A DNA stretch of 64,000 nt, taken from contig NC_088298.1 in assembly GCF_032854445.1 (NCBI RefSeq), positions 13,753,504 to 13,817,503 of the forward strand. The letters are read 5' to 3'. Positions 47,602 through 60,231 of this stretch are shown here, one piece after another. Origin of the DNA: Liolophura sinensis. Lineage: Eukaryota; Mollusca; Polyplacophora; Chitonida; Chitonidae. The position numbers were made by a program, and so were the translations under genes. The stretch's first letter is position 1. Each line of letters starts with the position of its first letter. The notes under the pieces are model-generated. The model saw only the letters and a program-made list of their open reading frames with translations, had not been told where the DNA came from and made no database searches.

Positions 47602-49800
47602 TGGCACACGATAGTTCCCGACCAACGAGATCGCAGGCACGAATATCAAAGACGGAAAATTACAAAATGTCCTTTGATTTCTCAATTAGTGTTTTATATG
47701 ACAAGTGCGCCTACACCGATATTTGACTTGTATAATTTAGCGCCGTATTCAAGAAAGAGTTACAACAAAACGAAGGTGACAATCAGCACGTGTTTGAACT
47801 TTGGCAAAGCGAATTCTTGTCAATGACCTAAAAGTTGTGTGTATTGTTGCCTCGTTAACAGTACAGAATAATTCGGCACTTTCCTTTTTTTATTTTTTGG
47901 AAATGACTTACTTTCATGGTCATTCGGTGCAAACCTCTTTATTTATTAATATTGATTTTCGGGGTTGACATGAACGTCCATTCTTGGTGAATGCTGTCGG
48001 CAGTTGTCATGGTGTAGATACATACGCCTGAAGAGCACTGCACGACGAAGACTAAAGCCGGTAAAGTGACAGTTTAACAAAAACTCTCTGGTGTCTAGAC
48101 GCTCGACAAGCCTATTTCTTTATATCCCACAGCGTTTGTGTAGTAGCATGTCTGATTTTTCGCAATGAAAATGAGCTGGTCTTCTTTTTCATGATGACTG
48201 CGCGAGATGACGTTAGTCGTTATGCTGGTGATATTCGGCAGAAGTGAAAGCGGAAACAATGACAGCGTTACGCTACATGGCGCCTGTCTGCGCATGACAT
48301 ATGGGATAAACCTGGCATCTGTATAGGATAAAGGCTATAGTCTATTTCTATAGAGAGTCGCCTATATTCAGCTGTCTGTAAAATCTGACATACTCTCTAC
48401 CAAAATTGCCTTTAGGCAGTGTCACGTAGCAACCAGACTCTATCCACTGATATCTTGGACGTCCATTGGACGTTATTACAAAGAATTTGCAGTTGGAATA
48501 CTTTTTCTAATTCATAATGTTAAACTCCATAAGCTTAGTTTCGACGCCAAGAACTCATTGCCTCGGGCGACATCATAATTATTCAAAAACAAATTGCATG
48601 CTGGACAATGGGCTTGGAGAGTGATTTGTTTTACAATGGCTGCACCAACAAGCAGTTACCTCAAACGCCATGCAATGACACAGCCTACTCTACTGTCTCT
48701 GCGAATAACCAGATCGCTTTAATTTCCTAACATCTATCTCTAAAACTATACCGCCGTGAGATCATATATTACAAGAGATAAAGTAAAATTCATTTATTAA
48801 GGTTATATTATATTAAAACGTGCGAAAGATTTCAAATATGGCTGTGTCAGAAACAGGGTATACGATGAAGTCGACAGCAGTTCAGGTAACTGATGTCACC
48901 CTCCTTCAAAACATGTTGAGCTCCGCCCAAATCCCAGCATGCCACTTGTTTTTTAATAATTATGACTTCACCCGAGGCAAATGGTTCTTGCCGTCTACAC
49001 CGAGCGTATGGATTTTCAAAAAACATTATGAATTAGAAAAAGTGTTCTAACTGCATTTTCCTAGCAAGAATATGAATTTCAAACATATCCATGTGTAGAG
49101 CGTGTGTTGTTACGTGCCACAGGCTGAAGGCAATTTGGGGAGGAAGTATGACTGATTTTACAGACAGCTGAATTATAGGCGACTCTGAACGAAATATACT
49201 ATAGTTAAATCATCTTCATTCCTGTCACAAACATCCTTGGAGGCAGTCAGATGTCAAATACACCATGGATCAGCTGTCATACCAAATACATAATTACAGA
49301 AGAATTATGAGCAAGCAAATGTAATTCCTTGGACAGATATTCCTCGCATGCCTGGGAGAAACCTGGTGCTGCCAGTGGTAAGCATTTACGTCAGTTGGGT
49401 ATTAGGGGCTAATTTGAAAATGGCAGAGAAAATGAAGGTGCGAAAACGAGACATGCGAACTATAATCCAGTGAAGACATCTATCAAAACTGTCAGTAAAA
49501 TCTGTTACAAAGTATCTTCTCTGGGCTGAACTCATCGGATATCAGGGCTGGTATATTGGAAATCATTCGGCGTTGTCCGCTTTGAGAATAACATGAATTT
49601 TTCGTTCATATAGAGAGCATGGCCAGCTTGTCGTTTGTCTCGGTGGCTAGTAACAATTACAATAAATAAATCTGGTAAGAGGAAAAAAGGAAACATCAGT
49701 CAAGTCAGATCTGTTAGACGCTCCCCGTTACGACTTGGGGCTTTACCGAAGTAAAATTATTTCTCAACCAATACACTGTTTGTTCAATTGAAATTTTCAC
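47602..49800. other. intergenic, nothing recognised
   Basis: No exon or repeat recognised. Confidence 0.5.
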
Positions 49801-50055
49801 CGCTTCGGTGGCCTTATGGTTAGAGCGTCTGCTTCGAAGTTGGGAGACCCGGGATCGTGCCAAAAACTTTAGAGATGGTACTTGTTGCTACCTCACTTCG
49901 CGCTCGACACATAGTCATGCATGGTGTCTTCGGCATAATGTTTCACTGGCGACTTTGTTGTCTTTGTACTTTGTTGGCATGCCACAAGAAGACACGGTTG
50001 AACCCGTCGCCGTCATGTGACTGAAAAATTGTTAAGTACGACGTAAAAGCCTAAA
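49801..50055 (+). mobile_element. SINE, family B tail with a different head
   Basis: Head 'GGCCTTATGGTTAGAGCGTC' and 'TCGAAGTTGGGAGACCCGGG' (tRNA-like), a body distinct from family B, then the shared 3' end 'CATGTGACTGAAAAATTGTT' + 'AAGTACGACGTAAAAGCC'. Confidence 0.85.
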
Positions 50056-50797
50056 TATACATACACACATACGTACCGTTTAAATCTTTGTTCCCTGTTT
50101 GAGCCAGATCTCTACTTCAGCTAATACATTTATGTTTTGAAAGGCCGATTTGGTTTAGTACTATACTAAAGTTTGAACCCTCGACTGTAAGATCAGTCAT
50201 CTATTGCCAAGACCTAGATCTCTTTGACAATAGTCAACAAACCGATAGAGGCTTTTATCAGCTAACAGTTCTAAAACATAGGCTCTGAAGCCTATCGCTT
50301 AACTTGCAGTTATTACCAATGTGTTTAAAGACAGGCCCGCCAAAACTGACGGCGGCAACAGAACTTACCGTTATTATAGTTATAGTCTCTCTAGTTACTT
50401 TACCAGATGTATGAGTTTGGACGCCGGCAACAGAACTCATCGTTATTATAGTCTCTCTAGTTACTTTACCAAATATATGAGTGTCAGAAGTTTACCTAAT
50501 TTTTGGACATCGTTTTCACGCAGGCAGTGACTTGTCAGCTGGGTATTTGCTCAGCCAATCATAGGATTGGTTGGCCATAGCACATGGTCATACAAGGTAC
50601 ACGGATATCCAATCGTGGGTAGCGATTTGCATATCAAAGACAACCCCAGCGAGTTGGTGCTCGAACTCCCACAAGGAATTTTTTTACTACCATAGCTCAC
50701 GGTCAATCACACGGTTGCCAGGACCATCCATAATACACGGATTGCCAAATGCAGTTCACGATTTGCATACAACGACCACTGCTCAAAATGACGTCTT
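50056..50797. repeat. intergenic with a local duplication
   Basis: 'gcggcaacagaacttaccgt' + 'tattatagttatagtctctc' (50351 on) recurs as 'ccggcaacagaactcatcgt' + 'tattatagtctctc' (50424 on), a 73-bp tandem duplication with divergence. Otherwise nothing recognised. Confidence 0.7.
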
Positions 50798-50809
50798 TTA
50801 CCACCACAA

Positions 50810-51030
50810 TTTATTTATTTGATTGGTGTTTTACGCCGTACTCAAGAATATTTCACTTATACGATGGTAGCCAGCATTATGGTGGGAGGAAACTGGGCAG
50901 AGCTGCAGACCTTCCCACGTACGTCCGGAGAGGAAGCCAGCATGAGCTGGACTTGAACTCACAGCGACCGCATTGGTGAGAGACTCCTGGGTCATTACGC
51001 TGTGCTAACAAACTGAGCCACGGAGGGCCC
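50810..51030 (-). mobile_element. SINE family A with perfect 12-bp target duplication
   Basis: TTACCACCACAA at 50798-50809 and 51031-51042. Internal deletion between the 'GGGCAGAGCTGCAG' point and the CTTCCCACGTACG part. Clean insertion structure. Confidence 0.95.
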
Positions 51031-51042
51031 TTACCACCACAA

Positions 51043-52863
51043 CGGTTTACAACCCTATAATACGGGATATAACGTAAAACCCCACAATTTCAATTGGAAG
51101 ATTTTAACTATGTTTCCTGACATCTCTTCACGTCCTGGTCACTAATCTAATGTTATTTATTTTCTGCTATGTATACTTTTATCGGAAATTGCAATCAAAA
51201 TTGAAAACAGCGCATTTTCTCCCCATATTTGAAGGTCACATATCACAGGACTTGGAATCTTTAAATAGTGTAGACACTATTACATTAATGACTCGGAGAT
51301 ATGTACGCTTTCTAAAAGAAACACTATATAACAGAAAGTGGTGCCGCTTCGGCCAGAAATACCGGCTTGGTTGCTTGAACAGCTATATTATCATTTGATT
51401 GTGGTTGATTTGATTTCAATATTACATTGAAAACCATGTACTGTTTCCTGGTTTCGAGGCTGCAATATTGTCGAAGTGACGTTAAGCCACAATTACTCGT
51501 TCACATCGCCACAATTGATAACGTGTACAAATATATCGGAGCTATTGTCCTAGGCTTTAATGGTCAAGATAGAGCCGTTAACTGCCAGTGTAAGACTTTA
51601 CACTGACGAGATAATATCACGCACATCCGGAAGTACCAGTGTGTTCAATATTCCAGCAATGACTACCAGAAATCTCCAATTTTGCTAAAGGTGATTTTGA
51701 TGGGCCTTTCACGGACAGAATATGGATGAATGCCTCATTGATGATATGGATACTCACTTCTGTGGCAAGGATTTCTTAAATCTCTCGTAGTCAGGCGATA
51801 ACAAGAATTGGACAGGGAGCACTGAGAAATGTCTCTGCAAACGGGGACATTCCGTATTTAAACTTTGGTATAGTTATACGTGCTATCGCCCTGTAAGTTT
51901 ATGGTTTGCTTTTCCTGATATATTCGGATGTGCTGGTAAGCCCGTAGATCATGTGTAGTTATAATGAATTATAAGATACTTTACTGATTTTAGACTGTAT
52001 ATTATATATCTTTTTTGAATAATTTGGCACTAAGGCTAAACACGAACTGACGTAAATCGGCCATTTTTTTCTCTTTTGTTTGCAGCGTATGTGTCGTGTT
52101 TCATCCCTCATCACAACATCAGCTAAACATCTCTTTATGTCCAGACATTTGAAATCCTATATATTTATAGGGAGGAATCAAGACATGAATATCAAAGTGC
52201 GCCCATAGATGGCTGTATACACGTGATATATAATGCTTGCTTAAAACGCTTTCAGGGAACCGTCTTTAGCATCAGTCAGAACGGTTGTTTCATAGCAAAG
52301 ATTCGAGAAGTGAACTAACATGGATAGTCGGTTTTACATAAAAAAACACCCAAAGTTAGATTTCAATTGCACGTAAAGCGAACTGGCCTTTGAAATGTAT
52401 CACAACAGTAAGTAATTCTGACTTTTAATGAGGGTGCAAACGTCAGTACTGAGCAATGTAAATTAAGAAAATTCTTGAATAAGGAATTTCCGTTCTTCAC
52501 AGCTTGGCTCCGAGTATTATAGCAGTAGTGTCAGTGTATTGGCATCAGTACATTGGTGTCAGTATAATACATCGAGTCATGTTTAGTTAGTACGGTGCGG
52601 TGTGGTGTTTCCTCGAGAACATATTAGAAGTATGTTTGGTACAAGGAAACATTATCAGAAGCCTTGAAACAAAGGAACCAACAATCGTTCACATATCCAT
52701 TTATTCATTTATATACATATACATGAGAAGAGAGAAAGCAGAGACCAGGTGAAAGTATTGCTTGAAGATTTCAGTGTGTTGTAGTGCATGCAGAGTTTTT
52801 CAGTCTAGCTGATCACTAATAAATCACATAAAACAGTACTGTTTTTCAGTAATGTCTCGGGAC
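51043..52863. other. intergenic, nothing recognised
   Basis: Short ORFs without domains. Confidence 0.5.
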
Positions 52864-53183
52864 TGGCAGATCCAGGATCAATCCTTGATCGAGATACACC
52901 TAAGACTTTAAAAGAGGAAGTTGTAACTTCCTCGCTTGGCGTTCAGCATGAAGGGGATAGTGCAACGACTGGTTGACCCGTATCAGTATAATGGCTCGGG
53001 CGAGGCGCCTTACTTGCCTTCGGTAAGTCGTCTCAGTGAAGCAGCACTAGATAACAGAGCGGTGGAAATCCGTCCTGCAACAAGGAGGCACATTACACGT
53101 ACATGCACCCTAAGGATTCCTTCGTCGTCATATGACTGAAAAATTGTTGAGTACGACGTTAAACCCCAAGCACTCACTCACTC
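52864..53183 (+). mobile_element. SINE family B, 5'-truncated
   Basis: Begins at 'ggcagatccaggatcaatcc' (B-box region) and is otherwise complete to 'ACGACGTTAAACCCCAAGCA' and CACTCACTCA. Together with 25688 it defines the body of the family. Confidence 0.9.
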
Positions 53184-53199
53184 AGTAATGTCCTTCAAG

Positions 53200-53406
53200 G
53201 CTTACCAGCTGCCTTATGATTAGAGGGTCTGCCTCGAAGTAGGGAGTCCCGGGATCAAACCCCATGTCGGGTCATACCAAAGACTTGCTGCTGCCTCGCT
53301 TAACGCTCAGCACTAAGAGGTTATTGGAAGGTTGGCCAGGTGTCAGTACAATGTATATGGGGTGTCATGTCTGGTGTCTTCGGCATGATATTACAGCAAG
53401 ATGACA
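53200..53406 (+). mobile_element. SINE with the 49801-type head, 3'-truncated
   Basis: 'gccttatgattagagggtct', 'agtcccgggatcaaacccca' (B-box-like) and 'ctggtgtcttcggcatgata' match the copy at 49801; tail missing. Directly follows the family B copy. Confidence 0.8.
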
Positions 53407-53563
53407 TTTCATTCATTCATTCATCCATGAAGAATTTTCTTAACTATCTACCCGTAATGTTTTATCGCTCAACCAGGTAATATACACTCAAAAAGAGTAA
53501 TTAGAAACACAGAAAGGTTAATAAGCAAAGGCAACAAGGTTATAACAAACATATCACGATAAA

Positions 53564-53795
53564 TATAGGGCCTCCGGTACTTAGTTTTTATCGTGTTAGC
53601 GTAGTAGCGCAGCATAATGACCCATATCCCTGTCACTAATGTGGTCGGTATGAGTTCATGTCCAGCTCATGCTGGCTTCCTCTTGGGTCGTACTTGGGAA
53701 TGATCGTGAGTTCCCTAAGGTTCCCACCATAATGCTAGCCGACATCGTATAAGGGAAATATTTTTGAGTACGGCGTACTCCATTTAACTAAATAA
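53564..53795 (+). mobile_element. SINE family A with 13-bp target duplication
   Basis: Head GGGCCTCCGGTACTTAG, body, tail 'ATTTTTGAGTACGGCGTACT' and (AAAT)n. ATATCACGATAAA at 53551-53563 and ATATCATGATAAA at 53796-53808 differ at one base. Confidence 0.9.
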
Positions 53796-53808
53796 ATATC
53801 ATGATAAA

Positions 53809-55690
53809 AAAAAAAAGAATTCTGAAACTTAATAAATCAAATTATTTCAAATGTTGTATGCGTTATTTCACAATAAGGCGGCGAAATTTATCGGAAATGT
53901 TAACAAAGATTAACTATATGGGGTTAGTCATATGAAATAATAAAAAAAAGCTCGACTTACATGTATTTGCTATCATCTCTTACCGCTTACTATCACTTAT
54001 TACTTACCGATTACATCAGTGAATCAACGATGACTGCTTCTCCTATATTGCTGTCATATATCCACGCCTTTCTACATATATTTACAACAAGGAATTGGTG
54101 ACAATGATAATGTCGAATAAGGGTCTTGCAATTATTCTATTTAAACGACCTTCTTACGACGGAAGAGTGGCAAACGAATGTACTATTTTATTAGCTGATG
54201 ACCTATTTTCTAGTCGCATCGCAGAACTGGGCAAAGTGACCAAACAGCTTTGTAGGTATGGAAGATGTATTGCAGATGCATTTAGCCACTGAGACTGTCC
54301 CACTGTCATACAAATGGCTCTGTAGCTATCGAATTTTATGGTAATGGATACAGGCCACGGAGACAAACCACAGTCTGACCGTAAAAAGTGAAGATAAATT
54401 ATCCGGAAAGCAGACTGTGCGGGGATTGATTTTCATTATTCTAGCCCATATAACTGTGGGCCAAGGCGTCAGAATAGACATTCGTATACCAGCCGTCAAC
54501 AAGAATGGATGTTCCGTTTTAGTAATAGCCACACCAATAAGAACTTGAGTCCTCGAGAAGATAGACTGCCACAGACTGTATTGAGTTTTGACAGATGTCC
54601 TCACTAGATTATCATTCAATTCCGATTACTGGTTTTTGCGATTTAATTTTCTCCACTAGTCTAAAGATAATACCAATACCAAGCTGACTTAAGTGTTTGG
54701 CACTGGGAACACCAGCCTGAAATAATCTTCAAGGAGTTTATTTGAGAAATATTTCGAATATAATTAGAGAACTGAGTGGCTTACTCAGCAGACTTCTGTG
54801 TTTATGTTCTTGACATGACAAATGATCCCCGGTGTATTGTAAATCTGACTTCTTCCACGAACGTTTTAAGAGCAGTGAGCATGATTTAAAATCGCCCGCT
54901 GATATTCATTCTATCCTATACAAATGTCATCTGTATCTCATATGTCATGCCCATACAGGCTCCTGTCACCTCACCTAGAACTTGTACGCCTCTCGGTGCC
55001 ATAGTCAATGGAAAGAATTTAACTTAGTTCTCTTAAAATCAGACATCCTTGGACAAAAACACAGTGAGATGTAAAGAAATGAATATCGTCAAGCGTCTAG
55101 ACACTAGTTTTTGTTAACTTGACAGTTTTATCGGGATTTCGTCTCTGTCCCGCGGTGTTCATCAGACCTATCTATCTACAAAATGAAAACTGATGGCAGA
55201 ATGTTCTATTAAACAAACTTACAAGGCAAATAACATGAATAACGTTTCAATGAACACAGGGTTTCCATGGCGATAAGTCAACTAAAAAAGCAAATATGAG
55301 ACTAGGATTTGTTTTGTGTAATTTCACGCTTGCCTTTCTTTGGTGTTGCTTTTAAACCGTATTTGGCATGCTCTACCATTCTAAGCCCGGGCACCAATAC
55401 TACAACTGAAAAAATTTCATAGTACACATACATACGTATTTGAGCAAATGAAGTCACTTGCGACATTTCCTCATTACCATCAGTTATTTTGCTGCGATGG
55501 TGTGTATGGCGAGAGGAAACCGGAGTAAACCAGGGCTCCTCACCATCCAGAGCTTGTGACCTTATTGGCCAGGGAACGATCGATTGGTGGATGCTATGTG
55601 CGAATGGGTCAGCGTGGTTCGAATCCAGCCGCGTTGCAGACGGTCTGCTCCCGTTTAAAGAATTAACGGCAAAAACATTGAATAGATACA
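53809..55690. other. intergenic, nothing recognised
   Basis: No gene or known repeat. A perfect B-box-like GGTTCGAATCC at about 55616 has no matching A box at the right distance. Confidence 0.4.
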
Positions 55691-55814
55691 TATATTAGTT
55701 TACATGGCGACTCCATTCCATGGAATGATTTGCGCCAAGGCAATAAGATGTGTTTCACGGATTTAGGCTGCTCTAATCAACCGTAGCCAATCCATAGAGA
55801 ACTATTGCTGTAGT

Positions 55815-56268
55815 CTAAAATCCGTGGATCCTACATAAATAATTCCCCATGGCTCTAAAAACTAAACTTGCATTTTTCGGTGGACAAAACACACTCCTCA
55901 GAATTGGGTTAACAATTCCATCGTCTACAAGGTCAGAAAAGAAGATTAGTCTCTGAGCAGTGTACTGCGGACACACGAGTAAAACAGGATGGATGATCAG
56001 CCTGATAAACATTACACAGATCTGAATCTCTTACCTTGAATATTTTTAAGTACCTGTTATCTGGGAGATGTCCTGACCAAAGTCGGAAACACAAGATTTC
56101 TGCTTTTCTGCTAGAAAAGGAAAAAGGTAGGCTGTTATGAAGTTTGACAATAGGAGTTAAATGATTGATAAAAACGACCCTTCTCTGAAGCGTCCCACTC
56201 AGTTTGCCATAGTTAATGATAATGACTTTACTTAATTTGGGTCTGTGTGAGATTAGAGTTGACATCAC
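55815..56268 (-). pseudogene. LINE ORF2 C-terminal tail
   Basis: Tail after RNase H: RKAEILCFRLWSGH, then in the next frame a cysteine/histidine-containing end (CPQYTAQRLIFFSD, VFRAMGNYLCRIHGF). Ends at a stop at 55815. Confidence 0.75.
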
Positions 56269-56279
56269 GCAGCCTTAGC

Positions 56280-57157
56280 GCTCGTTTGGGTAGTTTATCG
56301 GCTCGTTCCAGGCACCCCAGAATGCCCAGGGACCTAAGCGAAACAAATGTCAAGGCCAACAAAGAATAGGGACGCCGACAGAAAAACTACTCTGTACCGG
56401 ACAGGGTAGCATTTTGTCCGCTTACATGCTGTCATTGACTGTAAAGCACTAGGAGAATCGCTGAGTATAACAGCTTATAATGGTCTTAAATCCAAAAGAA
56501 AGAGCAGAGCATCAGAACTGCATAGAGCTCTGCTGAATATACAGAAAGGTTATTCGACAATCTAAGAACTTTTTCATATCGCAATTCTGGTACGCACACA
56601 GAAGCCCCAACCTTACCAGTAGCAGGGCACTTAGAGGCATCGGTATACATTTACATGTATGCATACCAATTACCGTTTACGTATTCGTTAGAAATCAAAC
56701 AAACAATATAGTGCGGACTGTCTGATTTCTGGACCGGAGAGTGTAGGTCCATGGATACAGATGGCGGTTGGACCTTCCAGAGGGGAGATAACGGGACATA
56801 TTCCTTCTGTAAACGTCCGGTATTGACCCCTGCACTCTACAAAATATCCAGAGCACGAACATTGAAAGGCTGTGACTTTTTGTTGGCATTGTAGAGAGAA
56901 TCATAACAAGATGATGAAAACAATGAACTGGCTGAATTATGTAGAGAGCTTTCTAACTTCATTCCAAATTTTGCTGTGCGCAATTTGCGTCTAATTGAGA
57001 GAGGCCATTCCCGGCATTTAAAGGGGTAGTTTTCATCGCTCCAGTGTAAAATTCGTAACGCTGCACACTGGCTAGAGTCAAGTCTAAACTTTAAAGTATC
57101 GTAAGCTGAATCAAAAGCTTTACATCCATAATCAAGCCTGGATCGAACTAACGACCT
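56280..57157 (-). pseudogene. LINE thumb and RNase H, broken
   Basis: SLVRSRLDYGCKAFDSAYDT and ALRILHWSDE follow RT directly (57010-57155). RNase H is recognised by VYTDASKCPATGKVGASV (about 56650), SVYSAELYAVLMLC (about 56530) and a frame with VPGHSGVPGNERADKL (about 56310). Frames change several times. Confidence 0.85.
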
Positions 57158-58062
57158 CTATATTAAGAATAAAGATTTATAATCAGCTCCCCAGCTTTTC
57201 CCAGATATATACCTCATCAAGTTAAGCACCTGTTTGCATTTGAGAACAACATTAGCAATATGTTTGCGCCAGGTTAATTTGACGTCAAAAGTAACACCCA
57301 AGTATCGACAGGATGGAGACAGCCTTATGTTGGTGTTACCGAGCTTAAGTGATATTTGTGGCAAAAACCTCCTCTTCGTGAATATAACCGCCTCTGACGA
57401 AAAACGGAACCCCCAAAGCTTACTCCATCGTGTTATTTCGTCATCGTGTTGGATGTGCCACTTTGCAGCTTTCAGATCGTGGCACTGGAACCAAAGAGCT
57501 TTGTCGTCTGCAAAAAGAGTACAAGGGATGACAGGATGAAGGACAGGGTGCAGATCATTTATAGCAGTTTTGAAATGGGTGGGAGATATTACACTACCCT
57601 GAGGAGTACCATTCTCAATATTCATTGGATTTGAGTAGGTTTTTTTCAAACTCAAACTCGTACAACTCTCTCAGACAAAAAGCTTTTTACCCAGTCGAGC
57701 ATTTTACCTCCGATACCAATATTTTGCATCTTTATGAGTAACCCTTTTCTCCACATCGTGTCGTAGAACAGAGCAAGGGCAGATTCTCTGTTTAAAAAGA
57801 CTTTTGGATAGAGGACTCTAAATGCACTAAATGATCTGATGTGCTACGGTTATTTCTAAACCCAATCACTCACCCACGTCTAAAAAAATATATTATTTTT
57901 AGTTAGAAACCGCACAAGCCTGGAGTTTACCATGGTCTCCATCGTTTTACACAGCACTGATGTTAATGCTATCGGACGGTACGACCCCGGCTCTGCAGCA
58001 TTCTTTCCTGGTTTGGCAAAAGGAATCACAGTGGCTGTTTTCCAAGACTCCTTCTTGACCAA
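57158..58062 (-). pseudogene. LINE reverse transcriptase, broken
   Basis: 57880-58062: WKTATVIPFAKPGK, SYRPIALTSVLCKTME (blocks 1-2). Around 57690-57795: ESALALFYDTMWRKGLL, where a few codons with the first catalytic Asp are missing. 57158-57655: NGTPQGSVISP (block 4), FADDKALW (block 5, two catalytic Asp kept), SSEAVIF, CRYLGVTFDVKLTW. At least three frame breaks, so no active enzyme. Confidence 0.92.
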
Positions 58063-58292
58063 ATAGTGTTGTACAACAACAACATAAATTTAATGCATTC
58101 AGGTAGCTTTTTAACATAGAATAATATACCCCATCCTCCCCTTGAATGGAATCTTTTTTCCTACTCAGAGCTTGCTTAAGTTCCAGGAGAGAGAATTCTA
58201 TATTAATGGCCAGATCATCGAATAAAGTATTATCACAACTATTGAGTAGCTTTTGTTGTTCTTTGTTTTTGATAAAATCAGGATCAAAGTTG

Positions 58293-58950
58293 CTAGAACT
58301 TGAAAGGTATGCAATATTCCACTAGCAGATTACACTTATCAAAGTCCCTAACACAGGATGAATTATCAGATACCAATGTAGGAATACTATTAAACTTCTT
58401 AGTACCACTTACTGCCTTTACCTGGGCCCATACCCTCTTTAGTGGTGCTGAACTAATAATGCCAGAAAAGTACTTTCGCCAGTAGGCTTTCTGGGCTTGC
58501 TTGATTGTACGCTGTGCAATAGCCTTACATTTCCGATAAAAAACGATATCGTTGATCAAGCTGGTGTGAGACGCTCTGTTCTTGGCTCTCTTACGCTGGC
58601 GTATGGCATCAGCACACTCTGTCGTCCACCATGGAAATGGGGGCTTTGACCAGACCACCCCAGATGACTTCGGGATAGAGACAATGGTCTCAGAGTTGAT
58701 AGCGCTTATAATGTTGTCAGTAAATTGATCAATGTTATCAGAAACAACAGATTCATTAAATAACGACAAGCATTCAGTGGCATAGGTGTTCCAATCAGCT
58801 CTTTGTATTTTCCATCTGGGCTGGTTACCCACATCATTATAGTGTGGTGATACCCCAAATGTAACAACCACAGGGTAGTGATGACCTCCATTAGGTGAAT
58901 CATTGTCCACGTACCATGAAAAACCAAGACATAACTCATTGGAACCCTAA
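58293..58950 (-). pseudogene. LINE endonuclease end and linker
   Basis: DSPNGGHHYPVVVTF corresponds to the last endonuclease motif (normally SDHxP), followed by the linker with PPFPWWTTECADAIRQRKRA and YRKCKAIAQRTIKQAQKAYW, typical of I/Jockey-type ORF2 between endonuclease and RT. The longest intact open stretch, 205 codons, ends at a stop at 58293. Confidence 0.85.
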
Positions 58951-60062
58951 GTCAAATCATGGGCATGTTAATTCTTCCTAGCTTGAGACTTTTTATGGAG
59001 CTAGCGGATTAGCACGTAAAAGGGGGAAACAGAGATGAAAGATGCCAGAGTCAATGGTCATTTAACCAGTTCGAACACAAATACATTTGTAGACATAAGG
59101 TAAACTACCTGAATGGTCAAAGTGAAAGAGCAATAATCTTGAGCATCTTCGAAGGGTAACACAGAAGTAAGGCATCTGAAACCTAATGTGATGAAAGATA
59201 AGTAAAGTAGTAAGTGTCTTAGTTCTTTATCGATGTTAAACCCCAAACACTCCCAGGACTGTCTTGTCCAAGTTTCCCCCACTCTCTCATAACATGAAAC
59301 GAAATTAAAGGGACCAGGCAATAAATAGTATTTTTTTTGTTTTCGAATATTGTAAGGTTTGGCTTGTCATAGCGGACAGCACAGTCAAAATTAATGACCT
59401 GCTACCAAGTTAGTGAATGTAACAATTCAGAGTGGTAAATATTGAAGCAAACTGGCCAATTTAAACCGATCTGAGAGCCATAACTACATGTACCATTAGT
59501 TTATTTCCACTAAGGATTTCAGAGTTTCCTCAAACCAGTAAGCCTACTGTCTGCAACCTCACAAGCGAATCACCAGGGATAACAATTATGATGAATGCAG
59601 CAGACACTCGATAGCCGGATGTAACTAGGGACAACCATTGAAGCCGTCGTGCTTAAGTAGCATGTACCACGACACTTCCATCTTCCTGATTGGACGGATT
59701 GTAGGCACATGGGAGATTCGCCGTGTGCGAGATACATAGCTTGACAGGCCAATAAATATCAGTACTTGGCCTGCCCCAGGAACCGTCTAGAACGTATTAG
59801 AACAAACCAAGAAGCCCTGTTCACCTCAGATATATCCAGCGAAATGAATATAGGGACATTCTTGACTCGAGAAAGGGAGAGGTTTCAAAGTCACTATATA
59901 TACGTTTGACACCTTATTTCACCTTGTAAAGCCTACTTTACGAAGAGCGAGCACAAAAGTCATCATAGGTGCACTGAAGCAACATCTTGCCCACGATATT
60001 ATGAAATCTAAGGTGTCTTGTTGCCAGTTTCACACTAAATGATAAAACCACACGCAAAGCTG
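58951..60062. other. intergenic, nothing firm
   Basis: 'cgatgttaaaccccaaacactc' at 59232 echoes the family B SINE tail without a body. No gene recognised. Confidence 0.4.
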
Positions 60063-60231
60063 TTCTCTCTCCGGCCGTACGTGGGAAGGTCTGCCAGAAA
60101 CCTGCGGTTGGTCGTGGGTTTCCTCCGGGTTCTGCCCGGTTTCTTCCCACTAAAATGCTGGCCACCGTCGTATAAGTGAAATATTCTTGAATATGGCGTA
60201 AAACACCAATCAAATAAGTAAATAAATAAAT
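60063..60231 (+). mobile_element. SINE family A, 5'-truncated
   Basis: Begins at 'ctctctccggccgtacgtgg', well preserved to 'GAATATGGCGTAAAACACCA' and (AAAT)n. Confidence 0.9.

Larger units (their letters stand above)
55691..58950 (-). mobile_element. I-clade non-LTR retrotransposon (LINE), 5'-truncated and broken
   Basis: Minus-strand order: end of the endonuclease, linker, RT, thumb, RNase H, C-terminal tail, short 3' UTR. RNase H after RT places it in the I group of LINEs as I know them. The 5' part (any ORF1 and most of the endonuclease) is absent: a stop lies just upstream at about 58950 and no homologous frame follows. Multiple frameshifts and stops. Right-hand flank contains no target duplication I can define. 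Confidence 0.88.

Noticed and set aside
53809-54700. Coding exons at 54095-54292 (+) and 54326-54619 (-)
   Set aside because: Opposite strands, no splice-compatible borders, no motif.
55540-55640. tRNA or SINE head around GGTTCGAATCC
   Set aside because: Perfect B-box sequence but no A box at tRNA distance and no cloverleaf.
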